Assembly (NCBI RefSeq): GCF_034627025.1
Contig: NZ_CP141048.1
Span: 3,298,001-3,362,000 of the forward strand
Direction of reading: 5' to 3'
Length of the DNA stretch: 64,000 nt
Source: Microvirga lotononidis
Lineage (GTDB): Bacteria > Pseudomonadota > Alphaproteobacteria > Rhizobiales > Beijerinckiaceae
The translations under genes were made by a program, and so were the position numbers. Position 1 is the stretch's first letter, and every line of letters begins with the position of its first letter. Positions 26,552 through 35,124 of the stretch are shown piece after piece. Below the pieces are notes generated by a model. The model saw only the letters and a program-made list of their open reading frames with translations. It ran no database searches and was not told the origin of the DNA.

Positions 26552-26597
26552 CCTCCAATGGCCAAGCTGACCGATTCTGGTCACAACTACCCGTCAA

Positions 26598-26645
26598 CCC
26601 TTGTCCCAGAATGACACAAGGGAAGGCCCGATCGTCAGGTCGGGC
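26598..26645 (+). promoter_or_regulatory. Two hairpins in the transglycosylase leader
   Basis: CCCTTGT/ACAAGGG (26598-26604 and 26616-26622) is followed by GCCCGA/TCGGGC (26626-26631 and 26640-26645). They lie directly upstream of the start codon region of the lytic transglycosylase gene at 26659. They could be the end of the upstream transcript or a leader structure; the sequence does not decide. Confidence 0.3.
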
Positions 26646-26658
26646 TGTTGCGGGATAA

Positions 26659-27753
26659 GTGATGATGAGTAACGCGAGAACGCTGCTGTGCGCGGTTCCG
26701 CAGCCTGTTGCGGATGTGTGCAAGCCGGGACGTCGCCGCCGTTTTCTTAACCTGACCTTGACCGCAGGCCTGATCGTGGGCCTCCAGGGATTCGCCGCCG
26801 GACCGGCGGCGGTCGCCACTCTTCCGAGCGCTCTCATGACACGGCCGGTCGCGGCTGCGGTCCCGCAGCCGGTCACCACCGGTTCCCTCATCACGGCGTC
26901 GATGGACTTCACCCCGAAGCTGATCAAGGACCCAAGCCTCTTCAAGGCGATTCTCGACGGTGCATTCTCCTTCAGGAAGCCGCATGCGGTGAAACCGGCG
27001 CCGCGCGAGATGCAGGACGAGGCCGCCGGCGATCCCGATGAGCTGATCCCCTTCAATGGGCGCAACGTTCCCCGCTGGCTCGTGCATTCCATCCTCAAGG
27101 CCGCCCATGTGACCGGCGTCGACCCGGTCTACATGATGACCCTGGCTGATGTGGAATCGAGCCTCTCGCCCGAAGCCAAGGCCCCGACCTCGTCGGCCCA
27201 AGGTCTGTTCCAGTTCATCGACCGGACCTGGCTCGAAATCGTGCAGCTCCATGCTGCGGATTACGGCTTTGCTGCGGCCGCCGAGGCGATCAAGACCGTG
27301 GACGGCGATCCGGTCGTCGGCGACAGGGACCGTGCCTGGATCATGAATCTGCGCACCGACCCGTACTTCTCCGCCCTCATGGCCGGAGAACTCATCAAGG
27401 ACGTGGAGCGCGCCCTTCAGGCCCAGGGCGAGCGGGAGCTGGCGGAGGCCGAACTCTACCTCGCGCATTTCCTGGGAGCCTCCAGCGCCGTCCGGTTCCT
27501 CGAAGTCCTCGACCGGGACCCGAACATGAAGGCCTCCAAGCTCTTCCCGAAGGCCGCGAAGGCCAATGCGGGGCTGTTCATGGAAGGCAAGGGACGCAAG
27601 CGCCGCCCGGTGAGCGTCGCCGAGCTTTACAACAAGATCGATTCGAAGATCGTCCGCCGCCTAGACCGTTACGAGGGCATCGGCCCCTATCTCGCCGAGA
27701 TTTCCCGTCAGAGCGAGGAGCGGACCTCGGAAGCGAGCGCCCTCGTGCAGTAG
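26659..27753 (+). CDS. Lytic transglycosylase (SLT domain), exported
   Basis: A 364-residue peptidoglycan-cleaving enzyme. Residues 30-60 contain a hydrophobic export segment ('LTLTAGLIVGLQGFAAGPAA') after a basic 'GRRRR' run, so it is secreted or membrane-anchored. The catalytic SLT region is 'LADVESSLSPEAKAPTSSAQGLFQF' read in two pieces (about 167-190), with Glu in 'VESS' as the acid, and 'YLAHFLGASSAVRFL' further on. The start is one of GTG 26659, ATG 26662 or ATG 26665, consecutive in frame. It cleaves the MurNAc-GlcNAc bond in the periplasm and may open the wall for surface assemblies. It lies next to the glycan island. Confidence 0.88.
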   Translation: MMMSNARTLLCAVPQPVADVCKPGRRRRFLNLTLTAGLIVGLQGFAAGPAAVATLPSALMTRPVAAAVPQPVTTGSLITASMDFTPKLIKDPSLFKAILDGAFSFRKPHAVKPAPREMQDEAAGDPDELIPFNGRNVPRWLVHSILKAAHVTGVDPVYMMTLADVESSLSPEAKAPTSSAQGLFQFIDRTWLEIVQLHAADYGFAAAAEAIKTVDGDPVVGDRDRAWIMNLRTDPYFSALMAGELIKDVERALQAQGERELAEAELYLAHFLGASSAVRFLEVLDRDPNMKASKLFPKAAKANAGLFMEGKGRKRRPVSVAELYNKIDSKIVRRLDRYEGIGPYLAEISRQSEERTSEASALVQ

Positions 27754-27767
27754 GGCGGCCCTTTGGG

Positions 27768-28433
27768 TCACCCGATCGCGCTGATCGCCGACGAGGCGGA
27801 GACGGGAAGCGAGCGGGTGTGGATGAAATCGTCCTTGGCCATGTAAGTCAGCTCCTGCGGCGTGGAGGCGCGCCCGAGAACCGGGTTCCGGTGCGGGAAG
27901 CGGCCGAACCGGGAGATGATGTCGAAACGGGTCCGGGCTTGGCCCAGGGTAAACTGCCAGACCGGCTTGAGATCCTCCGGGGCTTCGGCGAGGGCCCGCT
28001 CCGCAATGGCGACGACGCGCCCCATCCTGTCCACATGATCCGGTCCCTCGGCATGGACCAGGGGCAGGAGGTAGAAGAATTCCTCGTAGGGGGAGGCCAG
28101 GGCGCCGTAATGCCCGTTGCCGAATCCTTCCTCGGCGATCCTCAAGGCATCCGGATCGGAGGAATAGGCTTGCGGCGTCCCCGCGAACAGGCCGCGCGGG
28201 AACCGGTCCAGAACGATGATCAGGGACAGCCGCCCCTGCGGCGTGGCGCGCCAATGATCGAGCCCGCCGGCCCTGGCCGCGTGAACCAGGGGGGCGAAGG
28301 GGCGCAGTTCCGCCTGCGCTTCGCCGTGAAACCACCAGGTCATCATCTGCCAATGCGCCGCGATGCCGGACCGCGACAGGTCCATCGGGAACCAGAAATC
28401 GTAGACCCTGCGCCAATCCAGCTGAGATGACAT
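27768..28433 (-). CDS. DUF924 family protein
   Basis: A 221-residue DUF924 protein (TPR-like helical, function unknown). The family signature is 'LSLIIVLDRFPRGLFAGTPQA' in two halves near residues 68-88, followed by 'FYLLPLVHAEG'; another conserved part is 'RFGRFPHRNPVLGRAST' near 180-196. The ATG at 28433 was chosen because the family begins with 'VYDFWF'-like sequence, present at residues 9-14; open frame upstream runs through the palindromic repeat and is not coding. It converges on the transglycosylase with only 14 bp between the stops. Some family members are annotated as membrane proteins, but this one has no membrane segment. Confidence 0.9.
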   Translation of the reverse strand: MSSQLDWRRVYDFWFPMDLSRSGIAAHWQMMTWWFHGEAQAELRPFAPLVHAARAGGLDHWRATPQGRLSLIIVLDRFPRGLFAGTPQAYSSDPDALRIAEEGFGNGHYGALASPYEEFFYLLPLVHAEGPDHVDRMGRVVAIAERALAEAPEDLKPVWQFTLGQARTRFDIISRFGRFPHRNPVLGRASTPQELTYMAKDDFIHTRSLPVSASSAISAIG

Positions 28434-28548
28434 CCATTCCTCCCTGAAGGACTGGATCTTATCCGGCCTGGAATGGCCGTGCTGTGCTTGGAAGCACCCG
28501 ACGAGCGGGTTCGTCAGGCCCGGGCCGGACCTGCGCTGCCACCCTCTC

Positions 28549-28638
28549 ACGTCATCACCGGGCTCGTGCCGGTGATCTCGATGCGAAAGGCGTTGCGCTT
28601 CAAGTGATCGGGATGGCCGGCACAAGGCCGGCCATGAC
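28549..28638. repeat. Dispersed intergenic palindromic repeat, family A (copy 2)
   Basis: A canonical copy. It starts ACGTCATCACCGG, forms a hairpin with CCGGTGAT, and after about 35 nt forms a second hairpin (GGCCGGC..GCCGGCC) ending CATGAC. The outer GTCAT and ATGAC are complementary, so the whole element can fold into one branched structure. It lies in the 282-bp gap between DUF924 and the Lrp-like gene, where no gene is seen. Confidence 0.75.
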
Positions 28639-28715
28639 ATGGGAGAGGGCGGTCAACTCCTCCCACGGTGAGGTTGGAGATTGTGAGGTGCACGCCACAA
28701 AGACGGCCGAAGAGC

Positions 28716-28952
28716 CTAGAAAGCCTTGAACGTGATGATCGTGTGCGTGTCGGCGATCTCGGGAATGACCTGCACGTTTTCCGCGATGAAATGGCCGATA
28801 TCGACCCCGTCATCCACGTGAAACTTGGCGAGAATGTCGTAGTTGCCGGCCGTCGAGTAGATCTCGGAGGCGATCTCCCGGTCGGCCAGGGCGTTCGCGA
28901 CGGCATAGGTCTTGCCGAGCTTGCATTTGATCTCGACGAAGAAGGTCTGCAT
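28716..28952 (-). CDS. Stand-alone Lrp/AsnC ligand-binding domain protein
   Basis: A 78-residue protein consisting only of the RAM/AsnC C-terminal domain: 'TFFVEIKCKLGKTYAVANALA' at the N-terminus, then 'GNYDILAKFHVDDGVD' (36-51) and a final 'THTIITFKAF' strand. There is no helix-turn-helix, so it cannot bind DNA by itself. Such single-domain proteins form oligomers and may bind amino acids or partner with full-length Lrp proteins. It stands between UDP-glucose dehydrogenase upstream and a repeat downstream; the 96-bp gap to ugd leaves cotranscription open. Confidence 0.88.
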   Translation of the reverse strand: MQTFFVEIKCKLGKTYAVANALADREIASEIYSTAGNYDILAKFHVDDGVDIGHFIAENVQVIPEIADTHTIITFKAF

Positions 28953-29048
28953 GGGAGGCTCCGGGGACGCGTCTGGAATGTCTCAATCCGAGACATATGG
29001 CACGGGACCGGGCCGGTGAGAACCTCTGCTGCCCGGTCCCGTGGACCG

Positions 29049-30353
29049 TCATCCCCGTCCGACGCTCACATAGGTGAAGCCATGGCGGCGCATCTCCTCC
29101 GGGCGATAGACGTTGCGCAGGTCCACGACCACCGGAGCCGCCAGGGTGGCCTTCAGGCGGGTCAGGTCCAGGGCCCGGAACGTATCCCACTCGGTCACCA
29201 GCACCAGCGCGTCCGCTCCGCGGGCGCAATCATAGGCGTCCCGGGCATAATGCACGTCCGTGAGGACCGCCTTGGCCGCCGACATGCCTTCCGGATCGTA
29301 GGCCCGCACCTGGGCGCCCGCATCCTGCAGCGCGGTGATCACGTCGATGGAGGGGGCGTCGCGCATGTCGTCGGTGTTGGGCTTGAAGGTCAGGCCGAGC
29401 ACCGCAACCGTCTTGCCGCGCACGGAGCCGCCGCAGGCGGCGATCACCTTCCGGCCCATGGCGCGCTTACGCTGGCTGTTGACCGCCGCCACCGTCTCGA
29501 CGATGCGGATCGGCGCCTCGTAGTCCTGCGCCGTCTTGATCAGGGCCAGCGTGTCCTTGGGAAAGCACGAGCCGCCATAACCCGGGCCGGCGTGCAGGAA
29601 CTTCGCCCCGATGCGATTGTCGAGCCCGATGCCCCGGGCTACGTCCTGCACGTTGGCGCCCACATGCTCGCACAGGTCGGCGATTTCGTTGATGAAGGTG
29701 ATCTTGGTCGCCAGGAACGCGTTGGCGGCGTATTTCGTCAGCTCCGCCGTGCGCCGGGACATGACGAGCAGGGGCGACTGGTTGAGATAGAGCGGGCGGT
29801 AGAGCTCGTTCATCACGCCCCTGGCGCGGTCGTCCTCGGTGCCCACCACGATGCGGTCCGGCCGCTTGAAATCGGCGATGGCCGCGCCCTCGCGCAGGAA
29901 TTCCGGATTCGACACCACGGCGAAGTCCGCATCGGGGCGGACGTCGCGGATGATGCGCTCGACCTCGTCGCCGGTGCCCACCGGGACGGTCGATTTGGTC
30001 ACGATGACGGTGTAGCCGTCCATGGCGGCCGCGATGTCGCGGGCGGCCTGGTAGACGTAGGAGAGGTCGGCGTGGCCGTCGCCGCGACGGGACGGGGTAC
30101 CGACCGCGATGAAGACGGCCTCGGCGTTCCGAACCGCCTGAGGAAGATCGGTGGTGAAGGTCAGGCGCTCCTCGCGCACGTTCTTGGCGACGAGTTCGGC
30201 CAGGCCCGGCTCGAAGATGGGGATCTCGCCGCGGTTGAGGGCCTCGATCTTGGACGGATCCTTGTCTACGCAGCAGACCTCGTGGCCGAAATCCGCAAAG
30301 CAGGCGCCGGAGACCAGGCCGACATAGCCCGCTCCGATCATCGCAACACGCAT
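29049..30353 (-). CDS. ugd: UDP-glucose 6-dehydrogenase
   Basis: Oxidises UDP-glucose to UDP-glucuronate with two NAD+, supplying acidic sugar for capsule, exopolysaccharide or lipid A. The 434-residue protein starts with the NAD-binding motif 'MRVAMIGAGYVGLVSGAC' (1-18). It has 'VGTPSRRGDGHADLSYV' near 84, 'KSTVPVGTG' near 120, 'SNPEFLREG' (148-156), and the catalytic cysteine in 'GGSCFPKD' (Cys263). The ATG at 30353 was chosen because it opens the Rossmann motif; an in-frame extension to 30410 lacks support. The nearby glycosyltransferase island is a likely user of its product (inference). Confidence 0.95.
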   Translation of the reverse strand: MRVAMIGAGYVGLVSGACFADFGHEVCCVDKDPSKIEALNRGEIPIFEPGLAELVAKNVREERLTFTTDLPQAVRNAEAVFIAVGTPSRRGDGHADLSYVYQAARDIAAAMDGYTVIVTKSTVPVGTGDEVERIIRDVRPDADFAVVSNPEFLREGAAIADFKRPDRIVVGTEDDRARGVMNELYRPLYLNQSPLLVMSRRTAELTKYAANAFLATKITFINEIADLCEHVGANVQDVARGIGLDNRIGAKFLHAGPGYGGSCFPKDTLALIKTAQDYEAPIRIVETVAAVNSQRKRAMGRKVIAACGGSVRGKTVAVLGLTFKPNTDDMRDAPSIDVITALQDAGAQVRAYDPEGMSAAKAVLTDVHYARDAYDCARGADALVLVTEWDTFRALDLTRLKATLAAPVVVDLRNVYRPEEMRRHGFTYVSVGRG

Positions 30354-30445
30354 CGAGAACTCCCAATTTGTTCGGATCTTGGGTTTAGAGTGGCATGGGG
30401 CTCGCAGCAACCCAGGGGATCAGACGATTTCGAGGCAGTTTTCTC

Positions 30446-30462
30446 GCCATTGTAACAATGCC
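30446..30462. promoter_or_regulatory. Palindromic candidate operator between ugd and asparaginase
   Basis: CATTGT-A-ACAATG is a perfect 6+6 dyad around one base inside the 168-bp divergent intergenic region. No known regulator is assigned. A symmetric dyad of this size between two divergent starts is what a dimeric repressor site looks like. Confidence 0.35.
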
Positions 30463-30521
30463 CCCTTTGACTTCTGAAGTGAGTACCTCCACAACACCGC
30501 CGCTTTTCAAACGGGGCATTG

Positions 30522-31535
30522 ATGGACAATCCTTTTCTTGTCGAGGTCACCCGCGGAAACCTTGTCGAGTCGCGCCATCGGGGCAGCGTCTCCGTGGTCG
30601 ACGCCGAGGGGGGCATGGTACTGTCGATCGGCGATGTGGACAGGCGCGTTTTTCCGCGCTCCGCCGTGAAGGCGCTGCAGGCCATGCCGCTGGTCGAAAG
30701 CGGCATCGCAGACAAGTACGGCCTGACCGACGAGGAGATCGCGCTCGCCTGTGCGTCCCATTCGGGCGAGCCCGAGCATGCGGCGACCGCCAAGGCCATG
30801 CTGGCCAAGGCCGGGCAGGATGTCGGCTGTCTCGAATGCGGCGTGCACTGGCCCATGGGCGAAGCCGCCAACCGCGCCTTGGCGGCTTCGGGTGCCAGCC
30901 CGAGCGCCCTCCACAACAATTGCTCAGGCAAGCACGCCGGCTTCGTCTGCCTGGCCTGCGGTCAGGGCCAAAGCCCGAAAGGGTATGTGCTGGCGGACCA
31001 TCCGGTGCAGCGTAGCGTGCGCGAGGCCCTGGAGGAGATCACCGGTGCCTGCCATACGGTCGAGAAGAGCGGCATCGACGGCTGCTCGATCCCGACCTAC
31101 GCGATCCCGCTCCCGTCTCTGGCTTTCGGATTCGCCCGGTTCGGGGCGGGGACAGGTCTGCCGGGCGACGGCAAGGCCGCGGCGGCCCGGATCCGCAAGG
31201 CCGTGGCGCGCCATCCCTTCATGGTCGCCGGGACCGGCCGTTTCGATACGAAGCTCATGGAGCTTCTCGGCGAGCGCGCCTTCGTCAAGGTCGGAGCCGA
31301 GGGCGTCTATTGCGCCTCCTTCCCGGAGCTCGGCTATGGCGTGGCCCTCAAGGTCGAGGACGGGCATGGCCGTGCGGCGGAGGCCATGATGGCCGGGCTC
31401 GTCCTGCGCTTCCTCCCCTTGGGCGGCGACGAGCGCAAGGCCGTCGAAGCGCTGGCCCGGCCGGTGCTCAAGAACTGGAACGGCATCGAGGTCGGGCAGA
31501 TCCGCGTCTCGCCGGAGATCCGGGGCGCGGTCTGA
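30522..31535 (+). CDS. L-asparaginase, Rhizobium etli type (class 3)
   Basis: A 337-residue enzyme of the asparaginase II (PF06089) family, hydrolysing L-asparagine to aspartate and ammonia. It is unrelated to the E. coli enzymes. Active-site residues known from R. etli ReAV are at matching positions shifted by one: Arg46-Ser47 and Lys50 ('FPRSAVK'), Ser79 ('CASHSGEP'), and the zinc-site Cys134, Lys137 ('NCSGKH') and Cys188 ('DGCSIP'). The numbering comparison is from memory of the published structure. ATG at 30522 was chosen over a TTG at 30519. It is divergent from ugd and probably monocistronic, with a DUF4239 gene converging 6 bp away. Confidence 0.93.
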   Translation: MDNPFLVEVTRGNLVESRHRGSVSVVDAEGGMVLSIGDVDRRVFPRSAVKALQAMPLVESGIADKYGLTDEEIALACASHSGEPEHAATAKAMLAKAGQDVGCLECGVHWPMGEAANRALAASGASPSALHNNCSGKHAGFVCLACGQGQSPKGYVLADHPVQRSVREALEEITGACHTVEKSGIDGCSIPTYAIPLPSLAFGFARFGAGTGLPGDGKAAAARIRKAVARHPFMVAGTGRFDTKLMELLGERAFVKVGAEGVYCASFPELGYGVALKVEDGHGRAAEAMMAGLVLRFLPLGGDERKAVEALARPVLKNWNGIEVGQIRVSPEIRGAV

Positions 31536-31541
31536 AGGCGC

Positions 31542-32393
31542 TCACGGTCTCGGGTTCATCTGCAGGCGGGTGTGGATGAGGTCGTCCGGCTGGAGGCCGT
31601 GCGGGCCATGGAACGGTCGGTCGAGAACGCCGACCATGTAGACGACGAGGCCGATGAAGATCATCAGAACGCTGCTGAGGATGAGGTGCGTCGTTCGCCG
31701 CAGGTCGAAGAGCCACAGAATGATGGCATTCAGAGCGGCTCCCACCATGACGACCGCCCAGATGACCCTTGGAATGCTGGTTCCGGCCGCCTGAATGCGC
31801 AGGCGGCGCTGCTCGATGAAGTCTTCGAAGGTCCGGAGCGCCGCCTCATGGATCAGGTCCTCTCCCGCATCGCGATTGGGCCTGAAGCCGAGGAGCTGGC
31901 GACTCAGCTGGTCGACGAGCTGCGTCCCGCGCGTGGAAACCTGATCGGTTCGCTGGGCGACCCAGCCCGGCCCCGTCTCCTCGTCGACATATTGACGAAG
32001 GGTATCCAACAGGGTCGTGCGGGCCGGTTCGGGATAGGCATTGAAGGTGCGGTAGAGGGCGATGACCTTGGACGACTCGCGCCCGACTGCATCCTGCGCC
32101 TTGACGTAATTCTCGAACACCGCGACGGAAAGCAGGGCCAGGAGAACGCCGTAATAGAGCGAGAAGACGTTCAGGAGCAGCGTGACGATGGCGTTCGGAT
32201 CGCGTTCCCCGCGAATCAGGCGCGCGAATGTGGGTTGCAGCAGCACCAGGCCGACCAGGGTCGGCACCAGGAAGAAGAGGCAGGTGATCACGGCGCCCAT
32301 GAAAAGGGGCAATTGATGCAATCGGTCGATCACGGCGGTGTCGGCTCTCGGTGACGCCCTTAGGCCTTCACCGAGTGAAGCGGATTTCCCCAC
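31542..32393 (-). CDS. DUF4239 (bestrophin-like) membrane protein
   Basis: A 283-residue protein with four hydrophobic helices: near 28-50 and 69-92 at the N-terminal side, and 207-228 and 236-258 near the C-terminus. A long helical cytoplasmic section (about 95-205) contains 'YVKAQDAVGRESSKVIALYRTF'. This layout fits DUF4239, sometimes annotated bestrophin-like, with no proven function. ATG start at 32393, no signal peptide. It converges tightly on the asparaginase gene. Nothing nearby suggests a pathway. Confidence 0.8.
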   Translation of the reverse strand: MGKSASLGEGLRASPRADTAVIDRLHQLPLFMGAVITCLFFLVPTLVGLVLLQPTFARLIRGERDPNAIVTLLLNVFSLYYGVLLALLSVAVFENYVKAQDAVGRESSKVIALYRTFNAYPEPARTTLLDTLRQYVDEETGPGWVAQRTDQVSTRGTQLVDQLSRQLLGFRPNRDAGEDLIHEAALRTFEDFIEQRRLRIQAAGTSIPRVIWAVVMVGAALNAIILWLFDLRRTTHLILSSVLMIFIGLVVYMVGVLDRPFHGPHGLQPDDLIHTRLQMNPRP

Positions 32394-32507
32394 GAGGATC
32401 AGGTGGAATTCCGGGTAGGCGGACGGAGCTTCCTACTATGGGCGGGATCTGTGGAACCCCGGCTCGACGCGATACCTATGTCGCGCCGGTTCGCGAGGTG
32501 GGGCTTG

Positions 32508-33017
32508 TCACGGACGGCTTGATTGAGATGGGGCGTCCCCGGATCGGTCGGCTTGACCCTGCTCGACGAGTTGCTTGAGCCTCGCCAAGGACATGCGCCA
32601 CCCCGTCTCGTTGTCGTCCGGAGGAATGCCTGGAGGGACGTTCTCGTGCCAGGCGCCGAGCACGCTCGAACCTTCGGCCTCCGTCAGGGCAAAGGTGATC
32701 CTCATCTCGCCCTGCATCGACGCATCCGCCGTCTCGAACTCCAGAGCCTGAACGACGCGCTCGTTCGGAACCAGATCCACGAAATACCCGTGATAGGTGT
32801 CGGTTCGGGCCGAAGACTTCCCCACTCCGAAGTCGCCTTCATAGGTGAGCGAGATCCGGAACCGGCCGCCGACCTCCGGTTCGAAATGGTGGATATGGAT
32901 GCTCATTCCATCAGGGAACATCCACCCCGAGACGGCCTCCGGATCGATCAGCGCCCGGTAGACCACCGAGGCGGGGACATCGAAGTGCTGGGTCAGCTTC
33001 AGAGTGCTCATGGTCAT
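32508..33017 (-). CDS. SRPBCC (AHSA1-like) domain protein
   Basis: A 167-169 residue single-domain protein of the START/SRPBCC helix-grip fold. The N-terminus 'LKLTQHFDVPASVVYRALIDP' (from about residue 5), 'GWMFPDG' and 'HFEPEVGGRFRISLTYEGD' in parts, and 'GWRMSLARLKQLVE' near the end are the AHSA1/YndB pattern; such proteins bind hydrophobic ligands. The start is either ATG 33017 (MTMSTLK) or ATG 33011. Downstream of a family B repeat and in the same direction as meaB, but 180 bp away. Ligand unknown; family membership is clear. Confidence 0.87.
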   Translation of the reverse strand: MTMSTLKLTQHFDVPASVVYRALIDPEAVSGWMFPDGMSIHIHHFEPEVGGRFRISLTYEGDFGVGKSSARTDTYHGYFVDLVPNERVVQALEFETADASMQGEMRITFALTEAEGSSVLGAWHENVPPGIPPDDNETGWRMSLARLKQLVEQGQADRSGDAPSQSSRP

Positions 33018-33087
33018 AGGCTAGTGCGAGTCCTGGTCGACCCGCAATCATCCGAATTCTGGGGGTGCCATCGATTCGCGCTCCAAG

Positions 33088-33190
33088 CCTAAAGCATCGG
33101 ACGTGAAGCCGAACCCACATCCGATGCTTCAGGTTCTTGGTTTGAAGCATCTTTCCCCGCAAAACCGGTTCCCACTTTTGCGTGCGATAC
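33088..33190. repeat. Dispersed intergenic palindrome, family B (copy 2)
   Basis: AAGCATCGGA (33092-33101) and TCCGATGCTT (33120-33129) form a perfect 10-bp stem, followed by GAAGCATC..GCAAAACCGGTTCCCACTTTTGC, a second hairpin (GCAAAA / TTTTGC). The element fills the gap between meaB and the SRPBCC gene. Its CCGG and CCCACTTTT core recurs at 57.9 kb. Confidence 0.65.
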
Positions 33191-33191
33191 T

Positions 33192-34175
33192 CTAGAGCTT
33201 CAACAGTTTCACGATCTCGCCCGCTCCGGCCGTAGGCGACAGGGAGCCGTCCGCGATGGCGTTCTCGATCTCCGGCACGCGCTGGCGCAGGGCCGGATCG
33301 TGATGCAGGCGTTCGTAGAGGCGCTCGTGAACGAGGGCCCACATCCATTTCGTGTCCTGCGCCCGGCGCTTGGCCGCGAGCTCTCCCGACGCTTCCAGGC
33401 GCTTGCGATGGTCCAGGACCTTCCCCCAGATCTCGTCGAGCCCCTGGCCGGTGAGTCCCGAGACCGTGAGCACGGGTGGCGTCCAGGAAGGGGAGGCGGG
33501 CGACAGGATGTGAAGGGCGGCCTTGTACTCGGCGGCGGCCGCCTTTGCCTTCGCGCCCGCATCGTCCGCCTTGTTGACGGCGATCAGGTCGGCGAGTTCG
33601 AGGATGCCCTTCTTGATGCCCTGCAATTCGTCGCCTGCGCCGGGCAGCATGAGGACGAGGAAGAAGTCCGTCAGATCCGCGACGGCCGTTTCCGACTGCC
33701 CGACGCCGACTGTCTCGACCAGGATCACGTCGAAGCCGGCGGCCTCGCAGAGCAGCATGGTCTCGCGTGTCTTGGCCGCGACCCCGCCGAGGGTCCCCGA
33801 GGAGGGGGAGGGGCGAATGAAGGCATTGGGATCGGCGGCGAGGCGCGCCATCCGGGTCTTGTCGCCGAGGATCGCGCCGCCCGTGCGGGTGGAGGAGGGA
33901 TCGACCGCGAGCACGGCGACCTTGTGGCCCTTGCCGGTGAGCATGGAGCCCAATGTGTCGATGGTCGTGGACTTGCCGACGCCTGGAACCCCGGTGATGC
34001 CGATGCGCACCGCGTGACCTGTGCGGGGCATCAGCTCCTGAAGGAGCGCGCGCGCCGCCTCGCGATGGTCAGGGCGGCGCGATTCCATGAGCGTGATGGC
34101 GCGCGCCAAGGAGGCCCGGTCGCCCCCTGCGACCCTCTCCGCCGTCACTGCCGTTTTCGGTGATCCCCCGGTCAT
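33192..34175 (-). CDS. meaB: Methylmalonyl-CoA mutase-associated GTPase MeaB
   Basis: A 327-residue G3E-family GTPase that protects and reactivates the cobalamin-dependent mutase and gates delivery of adenosylcobalamin. It has the P-loop 'GVPGVGKST' (62-70), 'AVDPSSTRTGGAILGDKTRM' (91-110, two parts), the switch region 'VETVGVGQSETAV' near 151-163, and 'NKADD' (199-203, base recognition). Length is typical. The mutase subunits are encoded on the same strand at 37.8-40.0 kb and 40.7-42.6 kb, with unrelated genes between, so MeaB is near but not inside the mutase operon. Starts are 31 bp downstream of the DUF3750 stop. Confidence 0.95.
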   Translation of the reverse strand: MTGGSPKTAVTAERVAGGDRASLARAITLMESRRPDHREAARALLQELMPRTGHAVRIGITGVPGVGKSTTIDTLGSMLTGKGHKVAVLAVDPSSTRTGGAILGDKTRMARLAADPNAFIRPSPSSGTLGGVAAKTRETMLLCEAAGFDVILVETVGVGQSETAVADLTDFFLVLMLPGAGDELQGIKKGILELADLIAVNKADDAGAKAKAAAAEYKAALHILSPASPSWTPPVLTVSGLTGQGLDEIWGKVLDHRKRLEASGELAAKRRAQDTKWMWALVHERLYERLHHDPALRQRVPEIENAIADGSLSPTAGAGEIVKLLKL

Positions 34176-34206
34176 CGTCGAGGTTTAGCGCATCTCGCCC
34201 GTGCTT

Positions 34207-34965
34207 TCACCAAGTGATCGGATCCATGCCGATTCGTCCCCAGGCGGGTATCTTGATCGCGGGGCGGCGGATATCGACGCCGGCGACGAGGCCCATGAAG
34301 TCGACCTCGACCCCTTCGACCCAACCGAGGGCGATGCCCGCATAGCCGCCGAGGGAGACCTGGATGCCGGTCCGGCTCGGGGTCAGGCCGACGATGTCCC
34401 GCCAAGGCTGCCAATCCTTCCCCAGTGCCGTGGGCGGCAGCGCGGCGTCGAGTTCGGGGACCGAACGCACCACATGGGCCACGAAGGTGTTCGAGTTCGG
34501 GCCCGGCCAGGCGTTGTAGGCGCCGAAGGTCTGGTAGGGATAGCTCGCCACCGCCTGCCGCACCTGCGGGATCAGCCGTTGCGCCGCCTCGCCCTCGATC
34601 ACGACCACCGGATGCGGCGCATTGCCGAACCAGCGCCCGTCCGGCGCCCATCCGTTCGTGCGGACCGGGCTGCCCCAGCCGACCTTGTCGTAACGGGTAT
34701 AGGTGCCGGCACCGGCCTCCTTCACGACGATCCAGGTGTGGTGGGCGAAGATGCCGCGCCAGCGGCCGACCCGGGCCGCGTAGACCGCCACGATGGCCTG
34801 CGGCGCCTCGGAGGCGGCGGGCAGGAGCTTCGCGCTCGACCAGTCGGCGGCGCGCCAGCTCGGCGCGACATCGTCGCGCAGCGCCCACCAGAGCGCATGA
34901 GTCCCGAGGGGCATGAGATACAGGCCGACGATGAGAAGGAGAATGCGGGAGACGAAGGCAAGCAT
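34207..34965 (-). CDS. DUF3750 membrane-anchored protein
   Basis: A 252-residue protein with one N-terminal membrane helix (residues 4-23, 'RILLLIVGLYLMPLGTHALW') and an extracytoplasmic domain. DUF3750 blocks are visible: 'AVYAARVGRWRGIFAHHTWIVVK' (60-82, in parts), 'YDKVGWGSPVRTNGWAPDGRWF' and 'AYNAWPGPNSNTFVAHVVR' (around 143-161), rich in His, Trp and Asn. The last pattern resembles cysteine/histidine hydrolase families (NlpC-like) but no catalytic Cys is evident. Function unknown; widespread in alphaproteobacteria. It precedes meaB on the same strand with 31 bp between them. Confidence 0.87.
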   Translation of the reverse strand: MLAFVSRILLLIVGLYLMPLGTHALWWALRDDVAPSWRAADWSSAKLLPAASEAPQAIVAVYAARVGRWRGIFAHHTWIVVKEAGAGTYTRYDKVGWGSPVRTNGWAPDGRWFGNAPHPVVVIEGEAAQRLIPQVRQAVASYPYQTFGAYNAWPGPNSNTFVAHVVRSVPELDAALPPTALGKDWQPWRDIVGLTPSRTGIQVSLGGYAGIALGWVEGVEVDFMGLVAGVDIRRPAIKIPAWGRIGMDPITW

Positions 34966-35124
34966 CGAGCGAACCTATGCGGCTCCTCCGGGCGCATCAA
35001 GATGACGTTGCGACACCCCCGTTCACCATCGGGTTACCATATTTCCTCTCGGATGTGACTTGGCAGACGCTCCGCCTTGTGCGCGCCATGATCGGGGACA
35101 AAACAGCACTGCCCTCATTGTCTC

